Notes: generated from the sequence alone by a model not told the origin. A stretch of 64,000 nt of DNA from Oleoguttula mirabilis (GCA_035135055.1 JAVFHQ010000011.1:62001-126000), one strand, 5' to 3'; counted from the first letter of the stretch, positions 10,464 through 20,800 are shown. Program-made: numbers and translations.

Positions 10464-11335
10464 TCAGCCAAGCGCGCCCTTCCCGAACGATGGTCTGCTA
10501 GAGTCTTTGACCTCGAAGAATCGCTTTAGCCACCACACTTGGAACACGCCCTCGCCGAGCAGCACACCGAGCTGGAAGATGCTCCACCACTTGACGCGGG
10601 CGTTGGTGCTCTCGGCCGTGTTGCGGTGAATGCGCTCGCGCACAACGATGTAGGATTGCTCGTCTTTGACTTGTGCGAGGAGCTCCGACAGTTGTCGAAC
10701 TGCGATTAGAGTGATCAGCGATTCGAGCACTTCTCCAGGCGTTTGATGGTTGTGGTAGTGGTATATGTTGGTGTGGGAGCATTGCGGCAGACGTACCTTC
10801 TTTCTCCAGCGGATCCTGAGGCGCTTCGCTCTCGGGCACGTACACTATGCCATGCACATTGAAGCTGACCTCCTTTGTGTTTGCCGACCAGTGCTCGTTG
10901 CTGAAGCAGTATGTGTACTTGCCGTCCGCCTTCGCCTCGAAGGAGTGGTCGCCGGAGCTGACGGTGCGCTGTTGGATCTCGTATGCGCCGGATGGGTTCT
11001 CGATCTGCAGTCACGACATGGTCAGTGTGCCCTTCTTCCCACGTATACGCTCCTTCCTCGGCTTCGGCGTGCTCTGCAGCCATGACCGTATGTAGCCCCT
11101 ATGCAATTCTCCCGCCTTGTTCGATCGTGGCACAACGTACCCAGAAGTCGATGTCCAGATTCCCGCTGCCGCCGAACTCCCTGTCGCCCACTTGGAACGT
11201 AACCGTCATCTTGTCATCCTTGTGCAGCGCCTCGTGGAAGCACTCGCGCGAGTGCGCCTTCATTTGGATGTTGTGCGCATTGCCAATCGCGAGGAGGGAG
11301 GTGAGTAGGCATATGATCTCGAGGAGCGGCGCCAT
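10464..11335 (-). CDS. EMP24: p24 family cargo adaptor, EMP24/TMED2 type
   Basis: Three exons: 11335-11141, 11004-10797 and 10699-10464, giving 212 aa. p24 proteins cycle between ER and Golgi as COPII/COPI adaptors, notably for GPI-anchored cargo. The order is classic: a signal peptide at about residues 1-20, then a GOLD domain with the conserved cysteine pair (ECFHEAL and YTYCFSNEH). A coiled coil follows (VRERIHRNTAESTNARVKWW), then one membrane span (IFQLGVLLGEGVFQVWW). The cytosolic tail begins KRFFEVK and holds the FF motif. The beta-subfamily (Emp24) assignment rests on the RERIHRNTAESTN and LKRFFEV segments. The tail is longer than in yeast, adding about 13 residues after FFEVK. Confidence 0.92.
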
Positions 11336-12740
11336 GGTGTCGTCGTGTTCGCTCTGCAGCAGAGGAAGAGGATGGGCGCAAACGTGAATGGCCAAGGGAT
11401 ATCGCTCAAGAGATGCATCGCTGGCTCGAAGGCTGGCGGGCAACTTCCGCTTCACGTGGTGGCTTGGCAGGTGAACCTCACTTCACTTTGCTGGCTGTCC
11501 TTCTTCTCACGCCAGATCGGGACTTCCCTTTGCAGAAACCACGATGCGTCACACGGCACAGTCGCGATACAATCCCCATTGTACGTTTTGTGATGTCTGT
11601 TGCGTTCATCGGTGATGCTCGATGCGTGGAGCGCTCCAGTGGCGACTCCATGACTTCATCTTGAAATCGTGGCCTTATCGTATGTCATCTCCCAACTTTT
11701 ACTGTACAGCAGCGTCTGGCCAAATGTATGCGTGAAAGCGCAAACAATGTGCCGTCCAACGGAAAGGGTCTTGTCGGGACATAGCTGCCTCAACCACTCC
11801 GTTACGATTCAACACCATCCCCGGTGTGCGTGTGCGATGTGCATTGGACAATAATCAGGAGTCTGCTGGCTGCACACGACATCCGAACCGGCGTCCACCT
11901 CTGCAAGCGAGCAAGGCAGACATCGAGCGTTGCCTCGAGCACAGGTTGAAGAAGGAGACTCCTCGGGGCTCAATGGTTTGCAGCATTGGTAAATGCAGTG
12001 CATGCGGAACTGCACTGCTCGCGTTTCAATTAGGATCTTTACGGTGCAAACACAACTCTCCGTTGCTAGCTGGATCACTTCGCAAACTTTCATTCTAAGC
12101 TTCTGTCGAATTACCCACAGCAGCCCAAGAAATATGTTAGAAAGCCGTCAACCAAGAGGCGGACATCCGGCGACACGATCCGCAGAAGGAGGCTGAGTGA
12201 GGCAATTCATTCGGCGCTGTGCGCTCAGCAGTCGAGGAGGGACCGTGGCGGAATCGAGCCAACGTCACTGCAACCTCGCCATGCCACATGCACCGTTCAA
12301 GCTTCATTCCCAGCCTTCCACGTGCTTTGCTTCTATATCACTTCCTCTTCGTACATAGACCATACACGACTGTACACCATGGGTCGCCTCGCCACCAGCA
12401 TCGCCGCCGCCTTCACCGACGCCGATAACCTCCCGGACAGCATACAACTCCCCAATATCTCTTTTATCGATGCACTACTACCCCGCCGATGCGCCAGCTT
12501 GGGCTCTTCCCAGAAGGAGAAGGTAATTTATGTTCCGAGCTCGACGTCACTGGCGTTGTAGCTTGTGTCGCCTGCACGAGCTACCTTATTTCTCATTTTG
12601 CACCTTCCACGTTTGGCGTTCGGCATTCGCCATCCACATCCCATTTCCATCACAAGCCCTGCCCTCGCCATCACGACCTCGTACCCAGCACTCGCGGGGA
12701 AAAGCCAGCACTGCCACCAAACGCCGACTGCCCTTCCACG
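11336..12740. other. Long intergenic region, divergent promoters
   Basis: 1.4 kb between the minus-strand EMP24 and the plus-strand Myb-like gene. An ATG in good context (CACCATGG) at 12379 opens a 60-codon frame to 12561. It could be a short upstream exon or uORF of the Myb-like gene, but no clean splice join to 12741 was found. Nothing else is supportable. Confidence 0.4.
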
Positions 12741-13855
12741 ATGACGCTCAAATACCTGGCCGGCTGGCGGCCGTACAGAATAATACCGCTCGACGCTGAC
12801 ACCGGCAAGCCTCTAGACCCAAACATCGGCCGCAAGACGTACGTCACGTACTACAACATCAAGAAGAGCAGGAATGGTAGCAACTCCGTTGTGGCACATA
12901 GGAGCTCGGCTGGGAGTGTAGCCGGTGGCGAGAAAGGTAATGCACGCCGATTAGATATGGTAGCTTTGGCACGATCTTCACTGATGACTGTCTGAGTAGG
13001 CAAAGGCGGCAATCATGATGCGAAGAAGAACGGCAGCGGCAACGGCAACGGGAAGAACAACGGCGGGAAGAACGGTGGTGAGAAGAAAGATGGCGGAGAT
13101 GACAAGGCAAGCCCTGCGACCTATCTCAAACACCTGCTTCATCCCATCGTGCAATGCTGATACTACACTAGGACGGAGACGGTGTCACCTGGACCGCCGA
13201 AGAGGACGCCAGGCTCAAGGCCCTCAAGGCCGAGAACAAAAGCTGGAAAGAGATTATTGAGGAGATGGGACGCCCGAAGCACGAGCTCGTCGCCCGCTTC
13301 AAGGAGATCAAAGACACTGATGCTGGCGAGGAGCAGAAAGACGGAGCCGGCAAGAAAGGTGGTGAAGGGGGCAAGAAGGACAAGAACAAGGGTGGCGGCG
13401 GTGCTAATGATGATGGGGGCGGCACGAAGAATGACGGCGAGGGCAAAGGCAAGAAGAACAAGAAGGGCGACAAGCAGCAGCAACAAACGGCCGAAGAGAA
13501 GAAGGCTGCTGGTCTGAAGATTGCGGCCGAGAAGAAGAAAGAGAAGGAGGAGGCCGAGAAGAAGGCGGCGGCCGATGACAAGAAGAAGACGAGCCAGCGG
13601 TCCTCCGGTGGCAAGGCCGCCAGCGCCGCCGGGAGTGGCAAAGGCGAAGCCAGGTTCACGATGGGCGAGTGGATGACGCTGCAGGAGGACTCCCTCTTCT
13701 CCTTCGGCGAGCTGCAATGCTTGTCCGAGCTGATTATGCGCGACCAGAATCAGACTTGGCTGCGCATCGCGGCGGCGTTCTACGACAAGACGGGCAGGCG
13801 CGTGCACCCGGATGATATCCGCGAGAAGTTTGAGGAGATGGCGGCGATGGGCTGA
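12741..13855 (+). CDS. Lys/Gly-rich protein with Myb/SANT-like segment, unknown function
   Basis: Three exons: 12741-12936, 13000-13106 and 13172-13855, giving 328 aa. Intron 1 is GTAATG...AG. Intron 2 begins GCAAGC and is a GC-AG intron: no usable GT exists and read-through meets a stop. The N-terminus (MTLKYLAGWRPYRIIPLDAD) is compact and ordered. A Gly/Asn/Lys linker leads to a Myb/SANT-like helix set at about residues 102-145 (VTWTAEEDARLKALKAE, then WKEIIEEMGRP). A very basic low-complexity middle follows (KKDKNKGGGG, KKEKEEAEKKAA), then an ordered C-terminal domain (WMTLQEDSLFSFGELQ ... IRDQ-like helix ... DDIREKFEEMAAMG). A nuclear, chromatin-associated role is an inference from the Myb-like fold and basic composition. 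Confidence 0.75.
13107..13171 (+). other. GC-AG intron (65 nt)
   Basis: The donor AAG|GCAAGC matches the relaxed AG|GCAAG consensus of GC-AG introns, with branch-like GCTGATAC and acceptor ACACTAG. Joining leaves the frame intact (GAC AAG | GAC GGA). Without splicing the frame stops at TGA inside the interval. Confidence 0.75.
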
Positions 13856-14107
13856 AGTGAGGGGTTGCCTTGGGTTTGCCAACCGCGGCGCTTGATCTCT
13901 ATCAGGTACGATGGTGGCCGTGCATCGAGGGCAGGAAGCTCGTGGGGGAGGCTATCTGCTATGCGCTGCGGATCCGGAAGCTCGTTGGGCGCTTGCTCGC
14001 AAATTCCAAGAGGATATGCATGAAGTGTGCGTTACGCACCACGCATGGCGCTACGGACAAAAACGTAACGATATATCCTTCCAGTTCCACAGCCGCCGTG
14101 CCGTGGC

Positions 14108-15802
14108 CTACCGTGGCACCCACGCCTTCCACCGACTGCTCCTCGCCTCCACATAATCACCGCTCTGTACCGCCTTCCTCAACCCAACCAACCCGGGCAA
14201 GGGCCAGAACGAGCCCACCCACTGTGCCCACGTCTGCCCCTCACCAGTCTCGCCGAGCTCACCCTTACTTGCTCTGACCTTCTCAAATACTGACGGCAGA
14301 CCCTCAGCCCCGTACTTGACCCTCAACTCATCGTACCAATCTTTGTCGAAGTCCGCCCAGAACTCACTCTTCTCGTGGTACGTCTGCGCGTACAACCACC
14401 GCATGCCATGCAACTCCTTCAGCTTGCGCTCGATGTCGCGGTTTGCGGCTACGAAATCCTCACGGACGGGCGGGCCTTCGCCCCAGAGACCGATGTTGAG
14501 CATTTGCTGCTCAGCCTGCCCACCCGACCCCTTCTTCAGGCCAGTATCATGGGGATGCATACTCGGCTGTGCGCTCTGCTTCAGCGGACAGAGCCACAGC
14601 GGCCAGATGCCCAGCCGCTCATCGCTGTACTCGATGAAGTCTTTGGCAGTCGCATAGGGCAGCGCGAGGTCCTGCACGAACATGCGTTCAGTGTGTCCGC
14701 TGCCATGCAGTGCTTTGTACAGCATGCGCGTATGCATGAAGTCATCCAACCACCAACGGGTGAAAGCGTTGAACGGGACGAGTTTTTTGAAGTAAGCGAA
14801 TGCGGCGCTGCCCATACCGAAGGGTATAAGTCAGCCTGTGTCTCAGAGATGGGTTATACCCTACTTACGAAGCAACCCAGAAGCCCCCCCTGTCATAACG
14901 GAAGAGATACTCCGGTAATGGTATGGCTTCCCTGTGCGGCTTGTCTGGATCATGGTGGGTGGTGAGGAGGTTCTGCACGTGCAGGTAGAACCAGGGGTCT
15001 CCAGCGGCGCTGAAACGCTGTATGGGCAGGTTCGGGGATGACAGGGTGTCGGTCATACGGCCCGTGACGATCGCTCCGCTGGTGGGCGAAAAAAGGATGC
15101 CATCTACGTAATCCAAATCGCCTTCCGGATCCGCAAGCGCCTTGATCTTCGATATTGCTTCTTTGGTACTGCTGACAGGATGGTACGTCGTCTCCACATA
15201 CTTGGCCGCTTTGCGGAGTTGGATCTCAACGAGCGTCGTGACGCCGAAAGTTCCCACCGCTCCTGCTGCGCCGTGGAAGAGATCGGGGCGCGACGTTGGT
15301 GAGGTTGTGATGACCTCGCCGGTAGCGAGGACAAGCTCGACCTTGTTCAGTGTGCGGTCTACCCATACCGAAGGGTCAAAGTCAGCTCATGTCTCAGAGA
15401 CGGGTAACAACCTTCGCACTTACCGAAGAAGCCGTGCTTGAAGGAGCTGCTCTCTCCGCTAGTACCACTATATCCACCACCAACAGTAATCCCCGGGAAC
15501 TCCATTACGACGGGTGGGATGAGACCATACTCCAGCGTCGCTTCGACCAAGCGGTCCATGGGCACATTGGGCTCGACCAATGCCGTCTGCTTCTCCACAT
15601 CGATGTGCAGGACATTGTTCAGCTGGCTGGTGTCGACAACCTTCTTCGGGTCCCGTCCGAGTGCCGACTTCCGCGTGCTGTTCGTCGAGCCATGGAATAT
15701 ACGGAACTTCTCGCCGCGGTCGTGGAAGGCTTTGACGGTGGCGGCGATGCGGGAGACCTCTTGAGCGTGGGGCTCCAAAGCCTCGCTCCTCGCATCGCCC
15801 AT
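14108..15802 (-). CDS. DHCR24/DIMINUTO-like FAD-linked oxidoreductase
   Basis: Three exons: 15802-15424, 15358-14869 and 14807-14108, giving 522 aa. The N-terminal half is a PCMH-type FAD-binding domain: KFRIFHGSTNSTRK, then LVEPNVPMDRLVEATLEYGL and PPVVMEFPGITVGGGYSG. After intron 1 come TSRPDLFHGAAGAVGTFGV and the substrate half. Sequence and length match the Delta24-sterol reductase (DHCR24/DWF1) family, which reduces or isomerises sterol side-chain double bonds. Fungal members are common but their substrate is unproven, so sterol chemistry is an inference. The two introns are near-identical siblings (see findings). The frame is open upstream to 16105 with an Arg-rich, targeting-like stretch, but the ATG at 15802 best matches family length. 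Confidence 0.85.
14808..14868 (-). mobile_element. Introner-like intron, copy 2
   Basis: This is a 61-nt phase-2 intron with GTAAGT donor and GGGCAG acceptor. It shares about 39 of 46 aligned bases with the other intron of the same gene, including TCTCTGAGACA, GCTGACTT and ACCCTTCGGTATGGG. It contains a perfect 9-bp inverted repeat, AGGGTATAA / TTATACCCT, consistent with the stable hairpins reported for introner-like elements. Confidence 0.65.
15359..15423 (-). mobile_element. Introner-like intron, copy 1
   Basis: This is a 65-nt phase-1 intron with GTAAGT donor and GGGTAG acceptor. The 3' two thirds are almost identical to the intron at 14808-14868, while the 5' part differs. A GAAGG / CCTTC pairing brackets the shared core. 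The branch region GCTGACTT is shared. Confidence 0.65.
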
Positions 15803-16937
15803 GGTGTGAGCTGCCCTGCTTACGGAGTGGAGCCCCCCTCGCGCTCGTGAGCGCCTGGTGGGAGGGCTGGGAGATGCAGGGGCTGCCTTTCGGCGGGTAT
15901 GGTGCTGCAAATCCGGACGGCAAAGAGATGGCGGTGGCACATGGAAAGCTGTAGACACATGACGGATGCTACGTGTAGCAGGAATGGTCGTCTGAGCACA
16001 CTGGAGATGGAGATGGAGGGCTCCTACCTGGCATTGCCTACGCCACGCGCCTACAGCCTTCATGGCATGTTGAAGACACGCCGGAAGCTGCTTTGCAGGC
16101 CTCAAGTAACCTCAATGGAGGAGTGCGGAACGCTCTCCGTGCGGTGCGGCACGAACAAGGTCCGTGATCTTACCGCATTACATACCCTGTATCAACACAC
16201 TGAACACAGCCCATCCAAGCCCAACTTCGCCTCTTCTCTTCCAGGAGAACCCTTTCAACTGTCAAAATGATGCTGACAGCGTCTGCCACCCAGTGTGGGG
16301 TTTGTTTGTACATGTCAGTGGTTCCATAAACGTCCGCCTCTTCGCCAGTCGCTGGATTTTGCGGGATTCGTGTCAGGCCTCCGCCAGTACGCCACCATGC
16401 AGGAGGACTTCCAGCCGTTGCCGTACCGCTTCATGAGGTAGCGAGGCTGTTGCGCTGCACTGCTGCAGGCTGCAGCCTCTGCTTGACAGCTTGCTGCTTT
16501 TTTCAGCGGGTACCACGGGCGGCGCAGCCGCTTGGCTAACAGAGCCCTCTCCTCCGGCAGGCTCTGAAGAGGGCGTTGATAGTCTTTACGGAGGTCTGTG
16601 GCTGCGCCATACTGCTCTTACCGAACCAAGGCTGCAGCCTGCGGTCACGAGCGCCTGGAACAAGCACAAGCGAAAGCCACCGATGATCACGAAGCGGTAG
16701 TCCGCCGAAGTATCACAGCAGTCGGGCTGTTATTTTTTTGGTTGGGCCAGTACCCAGTCAGTTGCCTTGCGGCGTTGATCATTTGATGAGGGCGCAGTAT
16801 CAACTCATGCGCTCGCATGGGACTGAATATGGGTATCGTATTCGCTCTCCATAAGAAGCCTAGCATCTGCCCTTTTCCCACAGCTCGATCGGGAGCCGTT
16901 AGCAGACACACATGTTCTTTTCGAGAACCCTTTCATC
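15803..16937. other. Intergenic with one coding-like exon remnant
   Basis: 1.1 kb between divergent genes. The only coding-like piece is 16349-16441 on plus, a 30-codon run (FAGFVSGLRQYATMQEDFQP ... LPYRFMR, stop) preceded by a CGCCAG acceptor. It looks like a last exon, but I found no convincing upstream exon. Several short GCTGCAG-rich inverted pieces lie at 16440-16650. Confidence 0.35.
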
Positions 16938-18455
16938 ATGAATTCCGGGCCACGCGCCATGCCAAACAGCGCCATGAACAACACATTCACCTCCGCTATT
17001 ACCGACAGCACGACAACCGTTACTGGCTGGCAAAGCTCGCCCAATGGACGCGGGACGCTCGATATCATCCAGAGCTGCGTGACGACGATATTCTTGTGCA
17101 CCTACACCGCTCTTTACCTCAATGTCAGGCCCCGCTTCGGCGCCTGGTCCACTTTCTTGTACAAGCTCAAGTGGGTCCTGTTCACGTTGTTCTGTCCGGA
17201 GGTTGTGGCTGGACTGGCAATAGAGCAGTGGCGATCCGCGCGGCAGTCTGCTCAAGAGTTTGCGAAGCTTCGTGAGCAGCGCGAGAGGTCCCGCGATCAG
17301 GCTAGGGCGGACCATTCAGACAGTCTGGAGGCTCTGGAGAGGTTGGTGTGCGAGCTGCAGGAAAGTCCGTGGACCTCCAAGCACGCATTCCTCGCGGACA
17401 TGGGCGGCGTGCAGATCGACTTCCCAGATTTCGTGCCGTTCCCTGTCAACAGCCACCAATTGCATTGGCTCGTCGAGGGCGGGCACATTGACTATCCCAC
17501 GATCGAGGAGAAGACCATCAGGGACAAGGACAAGGCCGACATCTTTGCGCGGGCGATCACGGCGCTACAAGTCGTGTGGTTTACCATACAGTGCATCGCA
17601 AGAGGCATCCAACACCTGGGATTGACGACACACTGCATCCTTTTCTGGCGAGACAAGCCTTTGAATATTGGCGAACCCATTGTGCTAGTCTGCCCGAAGC
17701 CGCTCGCTCAGATCCTCGCCGAAACAGGACATGATCTCCACCGAGAACCCTGGTACGGCCGTACGCCTCTCGACTTTGTAGAGTCGGAGCCGAAATTCTC
17801 CTACATGGAGCCCTTCTTCATCGGACTTCAATTGCCACTCAATATGGGCTGCAAGAAGGCACCGTTGCGTGCCCGCTTTTTCTCCAATACAGGCGTGCAC
17901 CCGCCGCACGGCCTGCCGCTGCGCGATATCGCCTTGATAACGATCGACCTGCCGGTCTACTGTGCCATTCATCTTGCGGCAAGGAGTTTCCAATTCCCCA
18001 CACGCATCGAAAGCCTGTTGTGGCGCATAACAGTGCTGCTCCAACTGTTCACAATGTCTGGTTTTCATCCTCAGTTGCTGGCCCGGGTGCTACTTGGGAC
18101 GGCTCCTGCTTGGCGCGGACAAACCGTACATCATCCAGCAGGCAGTTGCGATCCCCCGATGGATGCCAATGAGCGGGACGGTGCCCGTCCTTGTCATCTA
18201 CTACATATCACGGGTGTACATCATCGTGGAAGGGTTCGTGAACTTGCGCAGTCAGCCGGCGACGGTGTTTCAGGACGTGGACTGGTGGCGTTTCGTACCG
18301 CATCCGTGATGCTGCGAACACGAGATCTCAAGACGTTGTGGCGAGAAGTCTGTTTCCGCTTCTCTCAGCGGGAGACGGGATCAGTCCAGCTTTGTTTTAC
18401 TTGGGCCTGCTTGGCTGTGGCTGCAAAAGCTAGGTATTGTAGGCATCGACAGTGA
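16938..18455 (+). CDS. Ascomycete multi-pass membrane protein, apparently frameshifted
   Basis: Open for 505 codons from the ATG at 16938. The N-terminal half matches a large ascomycete family of unknown function with the signature GWQSSPNGRGTLDIIQSC, then TIFLCTYTALYLNV and KWVLFTLFCPEVVAGLAIEQW. Transmembrane segments lie at about residues 41-60, 75-92 and later in the protein. After about codon 375 the frame becomes Arg/His-rich and unlike the family. The +1 frame (about 18064-18309) instead reads hydrophobic, family-like sequence (YIIQQAVAIPRWMPMSG, VLVIYYISRVYIIVEGF) ending DWWRFVPHP, the usual type of C-terminus. So the gene carries a one-base shift near 18060-18095, a missed intron or a sequence error. 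The true end would be 18309. Confidence 0.65.
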   Translation: MNSGPRAMPNSAMNNTFTSAITDSTTTVTGWQSSPNGRGTLDIIQSCVTTIFLCTYTALYLNVRPRFGAWSTFLYKLKWVLFTLFCPEVVAGLAIEQWRSARQSAQEFAKLREQRERSRDQARADHSDSLEALERLVCELQESPWTSKHAFLADMGGVQIDFPDFVPFPVNSHQLHWLVEGGHIDYPTIEEKTIRDKDKADIFARAITALQVVWFTIQCIARGIQHLGLTTHCILFWRDKPLNIGEPIVLVCPKPLAQILAETGHDLHREPWYGRTPLDFVESEPKFSYMEPFFIGLQLPLNMGCKKAPLRARFFSNTGVHPPHGLPLRDIALITIDLPVYCAIHLAARSFQFPTRIESLLWRITVLLQLFTMSGFHPQLLARVLLGTAPAWRGQTVHHPAGSCDPPMDANERDGARPCHLLHITGVHHRGRVRELAQSAGDGVSGRGLVAFRTASVMLRTRDLKTLWREVCFRFSQRETGSVQLCFTWACLAVAAKARYCRHRQ

Positions 18456-18467
18456 TGCCAACGGTGT

Positions 18468-18792
18468 GAATTGATCAATTGATCTAAACTACTCTGCTCT
18501 AATCTAATCTAATCTGTTGGGCGTGGCGGCTCAGGCCTTGAGATAAATCTGATCTACTGGATCCGTGGTACAGTGATCCAGCTGTAGTAGCCCGATCCAC
18601 CTACTTACTAGCCTTTTAGCACAAGTCAACAGCCGGGCCGTAGCATTGCAACTTGCTAATCCGGAATGCCGTACGTAGTCGGCCGCGAGGCATTAGATAG
18701 ACCAGGTCTATCCAGATCGTTACCTTTCGATCTGTATCGTTTGACAGATCCATAGATCTGTCTACCTTAGATCCGGTTGATCTGATCAATTC
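18468..18792. repeat. GATC-dense patch bounded by 10-bp inverted repeats, MITE-like
   Basis: The 325-bp interval starts GAATTGATCA (18468-18477) and ends with its reverse complement TGATCAATTC (18783-18792). Inside are 13 GATC tetranucleotides, about ten times the random expectation, and a CTAAT microrepeat (18499-18515). It is AT-richer than its surroundings and has no coding frame. No clear target-site duplication is visible, so mobile origin is only a suggestion. Confidence 0.4.
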
Positions 18793-19156
18793 CCATTACT
18801 AGAGTTCGAGAACATCGATGGCAGCGGAAATGGCGGAGTCAAGGGCCGGTGCCAGTCCAAAAACCGTCTGCGTCGCGGTCACGGTGGTGGGTTTTGCGAG
18901 GATTCTGTGGTCAAGTTCGAGTTCAAGCTGGCTCACGTGGTTGATACTTCTCGTGCCGAGGCTGCCGTTGCGGCCCCACTTCTGCCGGGAAGGTTTAAGG
19001 TACCTTAGGCTAGCGATACGTCACTACCCGATCGGGTTAGAGCGCTGTCGAGCTAGTCGCAGACTCGCACTCAGTATCCTCGCAGTTCGCAAAGCAACAA
19101 GCCAAGCATCTGCAGACCATACCTCCTCCCAGCTCCCACGAGCACCGTCAGTCACC

Positions 19157-20800
19157 ATGGCAGCGCAACAGATCCAATTCCAAGAGACGATCCGCGCCAT
19201 GAAGCTGGCCATGAAGCGCAACCGCGCCACCTCCCCCGCCCCCTCCTCCAGCGACTCCGACTCTGACGACCTCCACGTGCACACCAACCGCGGCAACAAG
19301 CTGAAGCGCAGCGCCCGCTATGCGCACGAAGGCCGCCTCGACACGACCGGCGGGCAAGCAGCGTACAAGAGGAAGGTGCGACATGCGGGTTATGAGCGGC
19401 AGATCATCGCCAAGCGGCCGAAGCTGTACGACGACGACGGCGACGTGGTGGATCCGCTGGACATACCGAGCGATGCCGAGGGGGATGAGAGGGCGTATGG
19501 TGAGGCTGTGCGCGAGGATCCGTTCGGGCACGTGCAGCTCGAGCACCTCCTGCGCCCGCTGACCAGCGCCGCCGAGCTGCCGCAGCACCCGAGCCTGAGC
19601 GTGGCGTACACGAGCCAAGCGCTGACGCAGATGGCGGCCGAGGCGGCCGCGATGGTGCGGCGGGAGACGGCGAGTCTGTGGAAGGCGAAGCGGCTGCTGC
19701 GCCGCTTTAGAGGGGATGGAGGATGGATGGCTTGCGAGAGGTTTGAGACGGGTCATGACGAGCTGCTGCTACACGATGGAGAGCTGGGGGGCGGGCAGAG
19801 TGCTGTGCCGAGTGTGATCGAGACGGAGGCTGGCGCGTCGCAGGTAGGGCTGCAGAGTACGGTTATGGGCGAGGAGAATGGGAATGGGCCTACACAGACG
19901 GATGGCTCAGGCAATGGAGATGTGATGGAGGGTATTGAGGCCCGCGACTACTGTGGGGCAGCTCAGGACGATACACAGACCGAAGGCCTAGCCGCACAGC
20001 TGCGAGGAGCACACGATGACCACGGCCAAGGCGGAGCGGACACGGCCAACAGCAACGGCAACGGCAACCCACAGCATCATCTCGAACCCGCGCTCCTTGC
20101 AGCCGGAAGTCTTGCAACCAACCCCGCCATCACCGACCTCCAGCCAACACGAGAACATGAAGAAGACGAAAGCTCAAACTCCAACTCCAACGCGCCCTCC
20201 AACCCCTCCGCCAGCGCGCCCTCCCACGCCATGACCACCCGCGCCCGAGCTCGCTCACCTCAACCCCAGCCCTCGTCGCCCTCCCCCTCGCCTTCCGACT
20301 CAGCGAGCATCCCATCCATCCACCCCTGGTTCCTCACCCCGCCCGACCGCCTGGCCGACGACCGCGACCTCGGCCTGCCCGCCAACGAAGCCGAGGAGAC
20401 GCGGCGCCTGCTGATGCTGTACGTGCAGAAGCAGGAGAATATCGTGCGGCAGCTGTCGACGCTCTACACCGGTTTGCAGAAGACGGATCGGATACGACGG
20501 GAGGTGTACTTGGCGTGTAAGGCTGAGGGGCATATGGTGCCCGTCGTCACCGCAGGGCTTGCTGCTGATGGCAAGACCGTTGGTGGAGGTGGAGGTGAAG
20601 GGAGTGTGGCCGGAGCTGGCGCTGTGCAGACGGAGATGAGCGATGGCGAGGACTGGTACGACGTCGCGGACTGGGGCCTGCAGAGCTGGGAGCTGAGTGC
20701 CGAGGGCGGGTTGGAGAAGGGCAAGGATGAGGTGGAGGATGCGGCGGAGGAGGAGGGGCGGCGGGTGGGCGGGCGGCGACGGAGGGTTGTTGGGCGGTAA
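19157..20800 (+). CDS. RXT2: Rpd3L histone deacetylase complex subunit RXT2
   Basis: 547 aa from the ATG at 19157 (context GTCACCATGG). The frame is open further upstream to 18818, but the family N-terminus begins here. Rxt2 is a subunit of the large Rpd3 histone deacetylase complex. The RXT2 N-terminal domain spans about residues 44-190: NRGNKLKRSARYAHEGRLD, AYKRKVRHAGYERQII, DDPFGHV-type strand, LLRPLTSAAELPQHPSLS, then SQALTQMAAEAAAMVRRE and LWKAKRLLRRFRGDG. The rest is disordered and Ser/Pro/Gly-rich. A helical C-terminal region (LPANEAEETRRLLMLYVQKQ, then ENIVRQLSTLYTGLQKTDRI) probably contacts partners. Codons are strongly GC-rich. Identification rests on the domain signature. Confidence 0.9.
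   Translation: MAAQQIQFQETIRAMKLAMKRNRATSPAPSSSDSDSDDLHVHTNRGNKLKRSARYAHEGRLDTTGGQAAYKRKVRHAGYERQIIAKRPKLYDDDGDVVDPLDIPSDAEGDERAYGEAVREDPFGHVQLEHLLRPLTSAAELPQHPSLSVAYTSQALTQMAAEAAAMVRRETASLWKAKRLLRRFRGDGGWMACERFETGHDELLLHDGELGGGQSAVPSVIETEAGASQVGLQSTVMGEENGNGPTQTDGSGNGDVMEGIEARDYCGAAQDDTQTEGLAAQLRGAHDDHGQGGADTANSNGNGNPQHHLEPALLAAGSLATNPAITDLQPTREHEEDESSNSNSNAPSNPSASAPSHAMTTRARARSPQPQPSSPSPSPSDSASIPSIHPWFLTPPDRLADDRDLGLPANEAEETRRLLMLYVQKQENIVRQLSTLYTGLQKTDRIRREVYLACKAEGHMVPVVTAGLAADGKTVGGGGGEGSVAGAGAVQTEMSDGEDWYDVADWGLQSWELSAEGGLEKGKDEVEDAAEEEGRRVGGRRRRVVGR

Noticed and set aside
12379..12561. 60-codon frame with good Kozak context
   Set aside because: It could be a uORF or 5' exon, but no donor/acceptor pair joins it in frame to the Myb-like gene, so it is only mentioned in the intergenic entry.
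15803..16105. Upstream extension of the DHCR24-like protein as a targeting peptide
   Set aside because: It is Arg/His-rich and open, but family length and start agree with 15802. It is left as a possibility without support.
18818..19156. Upstream extension of RXT2 by 113 codons
   Set aside because: The sequence is low-quality, not family-like, and the ATG at 19157 has better context and matches the family start.
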